Shown one piece after another: positions 1-13,875 of a stretch of DNA of 64,000 bases; the stretch's first letter is position 1; each line of letters begins with the position of its first letter. Made by a program: the position numbers and the translations under genes. Origin of the DNA: Dermatophagoides farinae (Eukaryota; Arthropoda; Arachnida; Sarcoptiformes; Pyroglyphidae); the NCBI RefSeq assembly GCF_024713945.1, contig NC_134677.1, positions 6,017,001 through 6,081,000 on the forward strand, written 5' to 3'. Below the pieces are notes generated by a model. The model saw nothing but the letters and a program-made list of their open reading frames with translations, had not been told where the DNA came from and did not search any database.

Positions 1-375
1 CATTCATTCACACACACACACAGACAGATACACACGCATGCAACGAATAGATTTGACACAAATCAAATTGAGCATCGTTTGTATCTCATACTATTAAAAC
101 ACATCGTATATATTAAACGAAATTAAAAACGGATACGACTTGTTTTATATATTATTATTGCTGTTGTCTTTTTTTTTCTACCACACTACCATAGTAATAA
201 TAATCGTTCCATCAATTATGACAATTTATTTTTTTTTTTGTTTAGATATTTTTTTTCAAGTTTGTTTGATGATGAGAAAAAAAAGAAAGAAAATTCAAAC
301 TTAACACGAAAATGGGATTTATAATCCATTTAATTAAGTATAATATATATTTCCAAGTGTAAACTGTTTTTTAAT

Positions 376-414
<39 letters not shown>

Positions 415-884
415 TTCTTATATCCAGATCGTTTATATTGTATTCGGATGCCATGGATGATAGAATGAAAAATCCAGACAAAAAAATCTTCGTTGGTTGA
501 TCACATTGAATGAAAGAATAAAAAACATGATTATTATTAGAAAAATAAATTTTTTTCATTTTATTTTTTTTCTCCACATTTTCTCTTCTATTATATGATA
601 ATAATAATAATGATAATAGTGACAATGAGCTATTATAACGTACAATTTTCAATTCGTTTCGGATTTGAAGTGAAAAAAAAATCACAATGATAACTGAATG
701 CAATCGAAAAAAAAGTAATCGCTTTGTAAAATGTTACATTCAATATAGCTTGTCGTTTTCTTTTTCGTTGTTATTGTCTAATTCTTTGTCGATAATCAAA
801 CATCAATGACGCCCTAAATTTGTGATTGAATACAAGCAAACGAAAGGGTCGACTTGTTGTTGTTAATGACAATAATAATAATAA
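1..884. other. Gene-free flank with GA microsatellite
   Basis: No coding exon is visible here. The stretch contains CA repeats at its left end, poly-T runs and a (GA)n tract at about 384-411. It lies downstream of the minus-strand LRR gene and probably includes that gene's 3' UTR. Confidence 0.6.
384..411. repeat. (GA)n microsatellite
   Basis: An uninterrupted GA dinucleotide run of about 28 bp lies in the gene-free left flank. Confidence 0.85.
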
Positions 885-2789
885 TCATATGTGAGAGATT
901 GGTAAAGAATGATTTGGTATTGGATGTAAATCAACGCTCAAAGCAGATGTTCGTGTCGAATCGGTCATTGTACCAGTACGGTATGGAAAATGGTATGACT
1001 TTTGTTGTTGTTGTATTTGTTGCTTGTCGCGTGTCAGTTCATCATTAATTATTTTCGTGGGATAATAGAAAGAGTTTTCCAATCTAGATTTAGCTGGTAG
1101 TTGATTCTGAACACCATCATCATCATCATTGTCTGTGTATTGTTGGTGTGAATAATGGTACTGTTGTTGATTTTGATAATATTGGCGTTGATATAAAAGA
1201 TGATGATGATGATGATTGCCTACAATGATAGGCTGACTAGAACTCGGTATAGTTGATGATGATGATGGTGATGATGTTGTTGATGATGATGATGAGGATT
1301 CAGTGGAACAACAGTTTCGGCAACAGCAGCAGGAGCTAAATCGACATTGTCGACATATGCAACAAAAAGGCAAACAACGTTTGTGCCTACGACAGATGAC
1401 AATCATCATTGTCATAATTAAGATAAGCATAGCGGTGTAAGTAAAAATGTTCACAACTGTTTTCATCGTTGAATTTAATTTTGAGCAAGATAAATCCGTT
1501 TCGGACAGTGTAATTAATTTTTTTCCATATAGATAGTTTGGAAAATAACATTTTACTTGGTCTTTCTGGGATTGACTTATCATATTGGAATGTTTTAAAT
1601 AGGCAATCAGCCAACTAAGCGAACAATTACATGCCAATGGATTCTGTTGTAGGTCAATGTAATGAAGGCGTTTTATATTGATTGTTTGCCAATCTAAAAA
1701 AGCTATCATATTGGATCGTAGTGATAGATATTCCAATGAATCATGTTGCTGTTCAAATGTACCGATCTCGATACGGCTTAATTTTTTATTATTCTCGATC
1801 ACTAGCCTGTTCAAATTAATATTGTCAATGAAGGCATCTTTTTCGATTTGACTTAATGGACACGATGATATGGTCAACGTTTGCAGATGTGTCAAATTTT
1901 TGAAGGCATTCCTTTTTAATACTGTAATCAGATTATTGCTCAAGTTTAGCGTTCTCAATGTGGTCACATAGCTGAAAGATTCCGTCGGAACATTGGCCAT
2001 TCGATTATTTTGTAGATCCAAATAATTCAAGTTGGACAAATGTATGAAAGCACGTGAATGTATGGCACTAATAGAACAGGAATCAATAATAAGTTCTTCC
2101 AACATTGCCAATGGAGAGAAGGCCATTTCAGGAATATGTGTGAACCTATTGCTGCTCAAATTTAATGCAACTAAACTTTGCAAATGATAAAAGGATTGTG
2201 TTGGAATATGCTTGAGCTGATTACCATGTAGATTAAGCCGTTTTAAATTGAGTAAACCAAAGAATGCCTCTTTGTTGATGTGTGTAATTTGATTAGATGA
2301 CAAATCGAGCCATTCTAATTTGTTTAGGCTCATAAAAATACGGCTATATATTTCCGATAGATGATTATGGCTTAAATCAAGTAAATATAATGATTCAAGA
2401 CCATAGAATGATAGATTATTCAACTGTGTCAGATTATTTCCATTCAATAATAAAACTTTGAGCTTTTTTTGCATGATGAAACTTTTTTTACCGGTATCAC
2501 CAATTTGATTATTTGATAGATCTAAATATTGCAATTCTTGATAGACAATAAACGATGAGTATATATTTTTGATACGATTTCCATGTAGATATAATTCTTT
2601 TAGCTGTGGATTTAACATTATAGGCACTAGATCTATTTGTGTTTCATTACAGAACACTAATAGTTTTACTTCATTGCATTTACAACGTGGTGGACAGAAT
2701 GTAGCCAAAACAACATTTTTATCAATGGTCGATGTTAAAATCATGATGATCCATATAGTAAGTGCAACTAGATCACCAGGAAAGAACAT
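885..2789 (-). CDS. Leucine-rich-repeat transmembrane receptor-like protein, 634 aa, single exon
   Basis: This is probably a cell-surface recognition or adhesion protein; ligand and partner are unknown. The first 31 residues form a hydrophobic signal segment. An LRRNT cap follows (CPPRCKC, then a further Cys in VFC), then about 14 repeats of the LxxLxLxxNxL type across residues 55-390. An LRRCT cap of the form NPLACNCSLSWL...C...C lies near residues 390-440, and a single hydrophobic helix (VNIFTYTAMLILIMTMMIVI) near 450-470. The cytoplasmic tail starts with RRHKR and a dense cysteine cluster, then runs into Ser-, His- and Gln-rich low complexity that coincides with TCA/CAT microsatellites. 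The order signal-LRRNT-LRR-LRRCT-TM is complete, so the gene looks intact and intronless. LRR proteins of this form are too diverse for me to name the orthologue. The family call is safe; the function is not. Confidence 0.85.
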   Translation of the reverse strand: MFFPGDLVALTIWIIMILTSTIDKNVVLATFCPPRCKCNEVKLLVFCNETQIDLVPIMLNPQLKELYLHGNRIKNIYSSFIVYQELQYLDLSNNQIGDTGKKSFIMQKKLKVLLLNGNNLTQLNNLSFYGLESLYLLDLSHNHLSEIYSRIFMSLNKLEWLDLSSNQITHINKEAFFGLLNLKRLNLHGNQLKHIPTQSFYHLQSLVALNLSSNRFTHIPEMAFSPLAMLEELIIDSCSISAIHSRAFIHLSNLNYLDLQNNRMANVPTESFSYVTTLRTLNLSNNLITVLKRNAFKNLTHLQTLTISSCPLSQIEKDAFIDNINLNRLVIENNKKLSRIEIGTFEQQHDSLEYLSLRSNMIAFLDWQTINIKRLHYIDLQQNPLACNCSLSWLIAYLKHSNMISQSQKDQVKCYFPNYLYGKKLITLSETDLSCSKLNSTMKTVVNIFTYTAMLILIMTMMIVICRRHKRCLPFCCICRQCRFSSCCCCRNCCSTESSSSSSTTSSPSSSSTIPSSSQPIIVGNHHHHHLLYQRQYYQNQQQYHYSHQQYTDNDDDDGVQNQLPAKSRLENSFYYPTKIINDELTRDKQQIQQQQKSYHFPYRTGTMTDSTRTSALSVDLHPIPNHSLPISHI

Positions 2790-5700
2790 GATTCGGAGGA
2801 TTGATATGAATTAATTCCAATGTTGGCGATTATTTTTTTTTAGTAATATTTTATTTTATTAGGAATTATGATGAAAAAATTGATAGCGATACTGATGATG
2901 ATGATATTCATTGATGTTGGTGACAAAAGTTTAGGAATTATCTGAAAATTTCAAAAAAAAAAACGAAAAAAGTATTATTCATTTCATAGAAACATGACCG
3001 ATTATAGTGAACATGATGAACATTTCGTAAATTCAAAGTTATGAATTCAAATTGTTTTTTTTTCATTCATTTGAATGATTGTTCGGGAAAATGGTTAGAT
3101 TTACAGATTTGTTTTATCATTATTTTATCATTTTTTTTAGCCCACGCACACATGCATCACGCGCCATTTCAATTTAATTCTGATAAGTTTTTTTTGTGTT
3201 GTTGTTTCTTTCCAATGTTCCTGATGTGGATAATACTGGAATTCCTCAGCTCGATAACCACTAAATCGCCATTTGTTCATGTTGACGATGGTGGCCATGG
3301 TGTTTGTTTGGCGTTCATTCATGTGTATGTATGCATGTTTGTATACGCGTATATATCTGTATGTGTGTGTGTTTTGTTTGGTTAAGAAAACCGACCGTTA
3401 AATGGGCGAATCGGTCAGCTAGTCACGCTCGATTATTATTGAGAAACTATAGGAAAAAGTTTTTTTTATATGTGTGTGTGTGTGTGTGTTAACCAGATCT
3501 TGAATGACGAAAAAAAAAGAATTGGTCTACCACGTTAGATGCTTGGCCACACATATAAACACTGAGAAGAGATTGGCACAAATTCTTGCACATGATCTAA
3601 TCTCCGTACATATCGGATCTCAGATATCTAAACAATTTTTTCATTTCATTACTTCTTCTTTCATCGTTTATATCATTTGAACAAAAAAAAAAAAAATGGA
3701 GAATCATTAGATTTTATAGTATTCTATCACTATCCTTGCCTTGAATTTTATTTTTTTTCACTGATTTCATTTAGTCGGTGTATTTCTTTTTTTATGGATC
3801 CTTAGTTGTTGAAAAGAATTTCTATTTTCCTTCGTGTATTATTGTGTGTGTGTGAAAAATAAAAAAAAATGCAACCAAACCAAGAAAGCAGAAAATGTGT
3901 GTAAAAAAAAAGAATAACGGATGAATGGACATTGACCAACGACGACTACGACGACGACGAATTTAGCCAATTTTTATATCAACAAAAACGAATAAACGAT
4001 GAACGATGACAGACAATAGCAGCTTCACTTCATTACATTTATTTATTTATTTTTTCCTCTTCGGTTAGAATCTTTGAAACAAAATAGTAATAATAAAAAA
4101 ATAGTCGAATGACTTGCTGAATTACTTTGAAAAAAGTGGTTATATATGAAAAAATTCTTTCTTTTCAATATATAATAGAAATTTTCACAATCTATTTTTT
4201 CTTTGAGTTGTGCCAATTTTTTTTTTTTTTTTTTTTGGTTTGGTATTCTTGTATGATGTAATTGAAACCAGTGGTGGCCATTTTTTTTCCTAGTTAGTTA
4301 ATATTGATATTATTCTGTTTTTTTATTCCTATATGTGTGTGGTTGAATAAGATGAGTTTCGTGATATCAATAATGACGTTCCATCATCATCATCATCATC
4401 ATCACAGTGTTAATGAAAATTCATTCATTCAGAATCATTGTAGATCCGTTATTATTATTATTAATGCTGAAATAGCAAACACGAGTCATAGATGTGATAG
4501 ATGGATGGATAGATGGACGAGAAAAAATGCAACTTTTTTCTCTCGCCCAACAATAAAGTTTTTTTTTTGTCTTGATCGCCATCGTGGTTGATACTAGCTA
4601 ATTCTACTTAATCTCTAGTCAAACACACACAAACAAACATTCATAAAAAGTCATCAATAAAACTTGCTATAAAAGTAGCTGACTAGTTGACCGCTAACAA
4701 ACCAACAGCCAACCAATCGACCAAGTTGATAAACTCACGAATTTTTTTTTGTTTTGTTTCTCGGTTAGATTTAGATCAAAATCAGTTTCAGGACAAAAAA
4801 AAATTCTCATATTATTATTCTTGTTATTGTCCATTCGTTTGGTGAGTCACTTGGTAGTTATCGATCCACTATTATTATTATAATAACAAGAATTGTTTGA
4901 CAAACAAAATTCTCTTTAATCATACATTCAGACAGATTAACAATGAAAAATTTCAAATTAAATAAAACAGCAAATATTAACATCACAATGGTACACTTGA
5001 TAATTGTAATGTAACATTCATTTTCAAGCAAAATAATAAAAAAAATGAACAAATCATCAGACATTTTGGCTGTGATTTCTGTTTTGAATCAAGATATGTA
5101 TGTATGTTGTTGTTCTTTTCGTTTTTTTTTTGCTCCAATTCAAATTGCTATTTGTTTGTTATGAGCATTATTGTATGGAATCAACAATGACAATTTCAAT
5201 GTAGCTACTACAATCATTATGATTATCATCGTGATGATGATGATGATGATTGTCGCCGTTTTCGTTTCATGAACATAATCATCATATTGTAACAATCGAC
5301 CCGATGACAGAAAAAAAACGCCAATAATGCAAATAACATATTATAGACGCGTGTGTGTATGTGTTTGTATTCTGTCTGGAGCGAATATTCAACGAATTTT
5401 TTTTTCTTGAGATAGTATCCCCATTTGAACATCTATCACACACACACAGATAGACATAGTTGCTTTTCAGTATTTGAAAATAACAATTGTGCGACATGCT
5501 GTAGTGAAAATAACAGATGTTGAATCTGTCGAACTAAAACCAAAAAAAAAACCCAATTTCATAAAATAAAGTATAATGCACACACAAACAAACACACACA
5601 GAGAGAATAAATTGTGTGATGAAAGATATCTGTCCATAACTATAAGAAGAATAATGGATACAACAACAACAAACCAAAGAGAAAAATATATGAAAAAAAA

Positions 5701-8700
5701 ATAAAAATAAAAAATAAGCATCCCTCAATGTTCCTTGTTTAGATCTATTCATCCATCCATCTATACAATCCGATTGAATTCGATCGAAATGGGGACATAC
5801 AATTTTATACAGCCCATTTCAAGTTAGAATATTGTATTGGCATAATGATGTTGATGATGGTGATGATGATTCGTCTATCGAACATCGTCATCATCAACAA
5901 CAACAAAGATTCACACATTCTAGATTCTTCACTTCTTTGTAGGCTTCACACAACACTTATATTCTAAATTCTATGAATCAGTCAGTTAGTCAGTCACAGA
6001 GAACGGTAAAATAAATTTGCTGTTGCAAATAAACGAAGAATAAGAAGTGAAAGCAAAAAAAACTTTCATTATCGAAGGCGAGAGAGAGGAAGTGTGAACG
6101 AAAACATAATAAATCGATTTTATCGGTTTAATAGTTTTTTTTTCATTCATTCAAACATCTATTCTTTCAGAATTTTGGAACGTGAAAACAAAAAAAAAGA
6201 AAGAAAGAAAGAGAAAACAAAAAAAAAAAGAAAAATTGTCTACATCAAGAGAAAAAAATGAGTTTAAAGTTCAATAGTTGGTTATATCGATGAAATTGTT
6301 GTTGTTGTTGTTGTTGTTTTTTCTTTGGTATTTTAAACATTTTTTTCTTTTTTGCACAAAATTCTTTTCTTGTTATTTCTCCGGTTATCGCTTGGGTGAA
6401 AATTATCTCGGGAAATGCGGTTCTTGTTAGTATTCAAGCATGTATATGTATTTGTCAATGAATGTCACATACGATTCTAACTGAGTGATAAAACAAACGG
6501 ATTCACTGAATTCAAAATGGGTGTATAGTTGAATATCATTGAATTAATCAATAAATGAGCTGAATCTACTGGATTTTAGATGTCGGTTTTTTTTATTACT
6601 ACTGCTTCATGTCAGAATGGTTGGTGTATTTTTGTTAAAAATCCATTTAATACTGAACACATAGATTCAATGTTTTAATTTTTTTTTTGTTTGATTTGCA
6701 GCTGTACATTATAAATTTGAAACTCTAAATTTCTTTCAAATTTTTTTTTTGCATGGCTCTCTAAAAGCAACCGTAGTAGGACTATTATTCCATTCTTTAT
6801 TTTTAATACCATTTGATTCATTGCACGCTAAATTAAACATTTAAACTTTGAAACCATTTAGTTTTGTTTAGTAAAGGGGCGTAAAAGTGAAGGTGGATCT
6901 TCATTCCACAATGATGATGACGATGATAAGTAAAAGTAAATTGCCAATAGAATAGAATTGAATGGAATATAAAATAAAATGAGAAAATTTTTGTGTATAT
7001 TTTACAACTATTGAAAATCCTATAAATTCGTATACGAGATATACAATAATGGTATAAGGGTTCATTTTATTCTTTTTTTTCATTCCTATTTTTATGATGA
7101 GGTTAGAATTATTGTTGAATACAAGTAGCAGATAAAACAACGATGAAACAAAAAAGAATCAAAGAATTTTAGAATTGGAAATAAAACATGATATCAATTG
7201 TAATTGTAATAATGAGACTAATGATGTTCAGATTTTTCTATGTGTTTGTGTATATGTGTATGCGTGTGTCAAGAATTTAAGATCATTATACATTTTCAAC
7301 AAAATCAATGATTATGGTGAATTTGAAAAAAAGAACAAAAATCACACAATGAGACAATTGTAATGAGAATTCATTTTCGTTTTTTTTATTCTCTAAATTT
7401 TATTCAATTCACAAACCCTTTCATTTTCAATAGAGATTGTGCGTGTGTGTCTGTCTGTGGGAGATGGCAGTGAAAACCGTCATAATCATCAAACGATTTA
7501 GAGAATAATAATCGATTGATCCTAAATTGAATTAAATTCAAATTCACTCATTTTGTAGAAAAAAAGGAAATAGAATCCATTATAAATTGATTATTATACT
7601 TTTGAAACGTTTTTTCAAAATTGACAATAAAATCAAAATGAAAGAAAAAGTTGATCGTAAAAAAATTGAAATAGATGACAATGACATTTTACCTTTTTAG
7701 TTTGAATAAATTTTTATTTCATTATTCACCCAACACATGGCGGTTTGTATTCATCAAGATGACGCGAATTTTGAAAGTTGAATTTTTTCTTTCAGTCAAA
7801 ATTTTATTGATTTTCAAGATGTATGGGAAAAATTCTAATTGTTGTTCATCAAAAAAAAATCATACACTTGATGATGATATGTACATGTTTTTTTTGTTGC
7901 ACGAATGTTATGAAATTCTTCAATTCACCAAATAGAGAGAATCACATCAAAATAAACACATAGAATCAATGGAATATTTTCTTTTCAAAAAAAGTGACAT
8001 CAATACACAAATTGGATATGAAGAAAATTTTCAAGTTGGTTTTTTTTTGATTTGTTGTTACAAAGTTTGTTGTTTCAGTTGAAACTGGTCGCTGTAATTG
8101 TTTGTTGAGATTTAACGTTGCCCATCATTTTAGCATTTGAGAACGGTCCTCACCATAGGCTGACTCAATTTTGAATGAACGATTCGAATGGATGGAACAT
8201 GCACATACATAATATCATAGACCGAAATAAAAACCGTTTTCAATTCGTCCGTTCCATTTTGGCTGAGAAATGGTCTATCCCGGGTATTATTTCTTTCCAT
8301 ACAAACACGCATGTACAGTTTCGAATGAAAATAAAAAATTTTCCTGTTCCATATATGGAATGAAAAGAATCAAAAAGAAAAAAAAGAACAGACATAAAAT
8401 CCTAATCAATACAGGAATCGTATAATTCATAGAAAAAAAAACAATATGAATACTGAATACTACTAGGTTAGATTGTTCCTTATCATCATCATCCATCCAT
8501 ACATACCATTCATTCGGGACCAATCAATTTTTTTCTAGATCAGATAGACATACATGAACAATAACTAGATAAATTTATGCATAGTCAACAGAAAGAATAA
8601 AACAAAATTATGAAATGTCCATGTGATCCGATAATTAAAAAAACAAATATTGGAACAACCAACCAACCAAACAACCAAACAACCAAATAAATGAAATTCT

Positions 8701-9212
8701 TGTTTGCTGTCTCATCATTATGTTATTGACCACAACAGATATATTGATATGTAAACGTGCATTTCTTTTATTTTAATATCGATGATCATATTAATAACAT
8801 TTTAGCTTGTGTCGAATAAAATTCACAAGGATTCATTATTTGTCAAACCAAATATAGAAAAAAAAATCCAAACTTCTAATCCTTATCTAAGCATATTATT
8901 TCAAACTTTAGAAAAAAATTAATTGCAACTGACAAGATAAGCGAAATTTTTTTTCAAACTTGTATGGAATGAATGAAAGTTATTTTTTGTTGTTGTTTTT
9001 GTTTATTCATTTAAAAAATATACAATAACAGTATTTGGAATATTTACAAATAACAATTATTTTTTTTTTTTTGATTTTGTTGAGATCAGATTTTTTTTCC
9101 TGAATTGATGATGATGATGAAAATTTATGGTAAATAACCAATGAATAATAATAAGGCAGCATTTTTTTTTTGGAAATTTTTTGCTGTTGATAGTCGTAAT
9201 AATAATAATCGT
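2790..9212. other. Long gene-free stretch, microsatellite rich
   Basis: About 6.4 kb without a supportable exon. It holds the 5' flank of the LRR gene on its left and the 3' flank of the TMEM170-like gene on its right. It is full of poly-A/T runs and short repeats: GT near 3365-3374 and 3471-3490, CAT near 4382-4405, GTT near 6297-6318. Open frames of 60-110 codons occur but read as repeat or low-complexity translations. Confidence 0.55.
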
Positions 9213-9687
9213 TTATAATGTTGCCAATACACGACTAAATGAGAACAATGTTGTTGACATTGTCAATCCACATCCCCAAAACATCGCATATATTGGATAC
9301 ATAACAAAACTTGCTGTACGATAAACGCTTGCTATCACAGCGGATGTGATTGAATATGAAAATAAAGGTGTGATGATTGATGAAAGTAAAATTACTATAG
9401 GACTATAACGTGCAATCTTATGTCTTCTTAATGATGCAAATGCTATGGCCGATGCGATTAAATGGATTATGACTGAAGAAACTAGTGACCAGAGAAAAAT
9501 GTAGTACCACATTGCTATCATCATAATTGAAAAAGAATAATTCAACATTAATGATCATTATCGATTAATAAAGAATATATGATTATTTACCTAAAAAAGT
9601 TTCAATCGGTTGATTTCCAAGTATGATAACATCCCAAAATGATCCCAATATTGATGTATCAAAATCTTTTGAATGACCAAGACCCAT
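9213..9687 (-). CDS. TMEM170: TMEM170 family multi-pass membrane protein, 132 aa, two exons
   Basis: The family member TMEM170A is reported to shape ER and nuclear envelope membranes in vertebrates. Exon 1 runs 9687-9591 and exon 2 runs 9514-9213, with a 76-bp intron and phase-1 junction. The joined protein begins MGLGHSKDF and ends RVLATL. Around the junction it reads FLAMWYYIFLWSLVSS, matching the vertebrate motif EMWYGVFLWALVSS. Later landmarks also agree: LRRHK after the first helix, ITSAVIASVYRTA, and the terminal RVLATL. I see three hydrophobic helices. The length of 132 residues is close to the human paralogues. The ATG is the first in frame after the putative promoter at 9786-9802. 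The family call rests on remembered sequence, but the match extends to the C-terminus. Confidence 0.9.
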
Positions 9688-9785
9688 GGTTGTCAAAAAC
9701 AGAATTAATTTACCTAATGATGTTTAGGATAATGTGTGTCCAAAATTTTTTGTTTTGAGCTTGGAACATATTTTCAGAATTATAG

Positions 9786-9802
9786 TATCGATACTATCGA
9801 TA
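9786..9802. promoter_or_regulatory. Two tandem TATCGATA (DRE-like) sites upstream of TMEM170
   Basis: TATCGATA occurs at 9786-9793 and again at 9795-9802, one base apart, about 100-115 bp upstream of the TMEM170-like ATG at 9687. In Drosophila this octamer is the DRE core-promoter element bound by DREF (and BEAF-32 at CGATA). That it works the same way here is inference. Confidence 0.45.
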
Positions 9803-12800
9803 GTTGATGAGAGTTCGGCGGCTTTTTCAAAATAAAATGTTATTGCCTAACAATCGACATGGTCAGATTGCCTAATCATATTCAATATGTATGAATCATC
9901 GATCGGTAATCCAGCGTATCCAATGGATTTAAACCTTTTTTCATTCTGGCCAAATAACTTTCGATTTTCCTCACTAAACAATGGACATATATTATGATTG
10001 AAAGCAATCATTTATGTTGAATGGTGGAAATTATTTGATTAGCTTTGTAGTTAACTATTGATCGCTGTATATTTGTAATCCAATTGGCTTAACTTAATAT
10101 GGAATGCTGTCAGGCAACTGTGATATAGGGTGATTATGATGTAATCATCAAAATTTATCGTAGTAAAATCAATGTGTCATATTATATTTTATGATGATCA
10201 AGGAATATTTATAACCAGAAAAAAATCGAAAAAATGTCGTTGCCATCTTGACAACGTTGATTGTTGTTTGTTATATATAAAAAAAACAAAACAAAAACCA
10301 CATCCTATTTAAACAGGAAATGAACACGAGTACACAGACAAATACGGCAATGGAAAAACCAATTAAATGATTGATTGGATAGATTTATTGAGAAAAAAAA
10401 ACATTCTAAATGACATTGAATCCCAGCATGTTCCATGGTTGTTAATCCAATATTTTAAAAGATTTGCAATAATTGTGAATTCGTGTTGAAGTTGTTACGA
10501 ATTATTATTTTGAATTGTAAACATTAAACAAAAATTATTTGGAAATTCAATGATGTTGATGATGATGATGAGATTAATCATTTCCTCTATGATTGATTTG
10601 ATTGTTTTGTTCGATATTGGTGGTATAAACACAATCAAATGATTGTATTCAAGTATTCGTTCCGTTTCGTGTCATACAATTTCATTTTTTTTTGTTATTG
10701 TTATTGTTTGTGTTTGTCATTGCTTGCAAAAGTTTTGTTTGGTTGCCTAATTAGTGTGTTGGACGTGTGTATCTCATACATTCGATCTCAATTCGTTTAT
10801 TTTATTTTTTTTTTGCTATCAAACATTTTGTCGTTTTGATTGGAAATTTTAAATTTTCACCTGTGCCATAATTTATTTGTATCATAGGTCAGAGATCTAT
10901 AAATGTCTGTTTTTGTGTGTGTGGGGGGGGCAGGGAAGGAAATTCGAACATTTCAAAAAAAAAATTATATCAAACAAAAAGAAGGCAGAAAAATTGACCT
11001 ATCTTGTTTAGGATGTTATCATCATCATCATCATCATCATTTGAATCACCAGTCGCGATTTGTAACTCAAATGTGTTTGTGGGAAAAACGAAGGAAGTGA
11101 GTGGAAAATAATAAAAAAAAATTACCTCCTCCTACTACTATTTCCAATACACCTTTTCAATTAAAATTTATTTTTGTTATTATTCAGTCCAAATTATTCG
11201 TCACACACATGCATAGGATAAATGAGGTGAAATCATGAAGCCATGACATTCATATATATATTCGAATCATTTATTATTGTTGTACATAAATTTTTTTTTT
11301 CATCATCATCATCATCATTGCTATAGTGGTTCGCGGCATACATGTATCTTTCTTACCTGTGTGTGTGTGTGTGTATGCATGGTCACCATGAATGGTATCT
11401 GAATAAATGTATGTATTGCGAGGGAGGGAGAGAGATAGAGAAAAAAAAATTCATAGTTTCAGTAATACAGAAGAAAAAAAAATTCATAGCAATAGTGGTG
11501 AATCGACCGAACACCGAATGAACCGACACAACCAAGACAACAAACAAACAAACAAACAAAACAAAACAACAGAACAAGATTGACGACGAAGACGACGACG
11601 ACGACGACGATGATGATGATGATTGTCATGGCAAAACACCTGTACAATAATAACAGCCATTCATTCGTATCGTAGATTCTATCGTTGACGAATATTGTTT
11701 TTTTTCAAAAATTGAATGAATGAAAGCCATATTTTTCCTTATGCACATAACATAACGTTATTGGTCAGCAGCAACAACAGCAACGATGATGATGATGGCG
11801 ATTATCATCTAAAAACTTAAGACCGCCTTCATATTTTTTATGTTTTTGTTTTCCTTTCTTGATTTTTTTTCTCCAACTCTAACAATTTGATTGTGTCGCA
11901 AAAACTAAAAAATAGTGACGACTACGACAACGATATTCACATTTTCACTTCCAGGTTTTTAATATTGGTTGGTTATTGTGGTTAGATTCAGTTTTTTCTT
12001 CTTACTTCTTTGACCTATGTCCGTTTACCGTGTGTGTATGTATAGATGGTATCAAATGCAAAGGTGAGAGAATGTCATTTATATTTTTTTTTTATTACAA
12101 TGAATGGATTGTATATGTATGTAAAATTTCTATATTTTTGACCTTGTATACCTCACGTGTGTAGTTCATGATTTGTATAATCGTGATCGATTGAAACAAG
12201 ATTGAACTGGACCTAGGTAAAACAAGAAAAAAATAAACTTCAAAGACCAGTCTTTCATCCAGAAAAAAACGTTTATATTTCGTTCATGAGAAAACTTTGT
12301 TTTGTTTGTTTGTTTGTTTGTTTGTTTATCTTCATTTCATTTGCATTTCTTTTTTACTTGTTTTCGGTTTATTCAAATGTGTGTGTGTGTGTGTGTCTTA
12401 TGAATTTAAAGTTTCTCTTATGAAACATTGGCTTCATTTTATAATCATCATCAAAGGTCATAAATGTGCAGATGATAATTTCAAGATTAATGAGCTTAAA
12501 ATCATTTTATCCCGAAAAAAAAGTAATTTTTGATTTGGAAATCGCCATATAATCAATGATATCATCCACAAACTTGTTTATGTGTTGATGTGCCATTCGT
12601 AATTAAATGAATGGAATTGAATTAAAAAAATTTTCGTAATGAAATCATCAAAATTTCTAATCACGATTAAATGAAAAAAACAGACAATCAAGTGAACCGC
12701 CAAAAAAAAAAAATGAAATTTGAATAAATGAAAAATTTCATTTTCTCATCAAATTATCATCGTATTAAATACCATCATATATAAAACACACACACACGCA

Positions 12801-13875
12801 AATTGTCGAATGGCAATCGTATGATTTTGAAGAATGATTAAAATAAATTTTTATCCACACGCATCCAATCATTATACAAAATATAAACAAAATTCCGAAA
12901 AACATCCATACACAATTGGCAAACAATCCATGAACATTCATCACTTTATTCATCGATTTTTTTTTAAATAAATATCTATATATTTCATTTCGATTGATAA
13001 TAAAAGTCATAGTGTGATATATGTAATCATCATTCTCAACAAAAAAAAATTTTCAATACACACACACAAACATTCCAAATGAAAACTGAATTCCATATTT
13101 CATTCTGATTCTTGCCAATCATCATCATCATCATCATCATCATCATTAGACTGCCAACCAACCAGACCGACCAACTAAACAATTTAAAATTGTTCAAATC
13201 CAGTGATCCAGATCCATAGATATATAAATCCATAGTATTGCATCCATTGTTGATTGATGCAATTAAAATTATGGTTGCCTTATTATTTTTTTTCCATTAT
13301 AATTTGATATATTTTACTTTCGATCTAAATTTAGTCGGATTATTATCACATATCCACATCAAAAACTAATGCAATTGTTTTTGATATATCATTCTTATTA
13401 TTGTGTTATTATATTATTGTTACTATTATTAATAAGTAATTCTAATTCTATTGGACAGAAAATATGGATCATCATAGCAGAAAAAAAATTGTAACATCAT
13501 GATCAATGGATTATAACGTGTCGATCATCAAAAATAAAAATTTTCCACTACATCTTATATTTATGATGATGATATTATTCTTAAGACTAATAATATATGC
13601 TCAGTCATCATCATCATCATCATGATCGTCTGAAAGCCAAAAATAAAAAGAAAATTCAAGTCATATATTGTGCCTGTGTGTTTTCTCTGTGTGTGTGTGT
13701 GTTTGTGTGTTAATATTTTTCATGCTGTCCATCGTGGAATCCTGCTGATTTCTTCATCTTTTTTTTCTCTTCATACTACATTAAAATTGATTCCAATGTA
13801 TTCTATTTGCATGTTTGTTTGTCATTGCAGAAAAAATCTTTAGCCCGTGGTGGACAACAACAGAAAAAAAATATA
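9803..13875. other. Gene-free stretch between TMEM170 and the LRR-cap gene
   Basis: About 4 kb with no exon that I can support. It contains microsatellites (CAT near 11016-11040, GT near 11359-11374, GAC/GAT near 11588-11622, TTTG near 12298-12327, CAT near 13119-13146). A plausible acceptor (gtcattgcag) ends just before 13838, so part of this interval is probably an intron or 5' UTR of the next gene. Confidence 0.5.

Noticed and set aside
3041-3492. Overlapping open frames of 60-114 codons
   Set aside because: They translate GT microsatellites and poly-T (runs of CVCVC and FFF) and have no exon context.
13036-13233. Open frame with nine consecutive Met codons
   Set aside because: It is a CAT microsatellite read on the minus strand.
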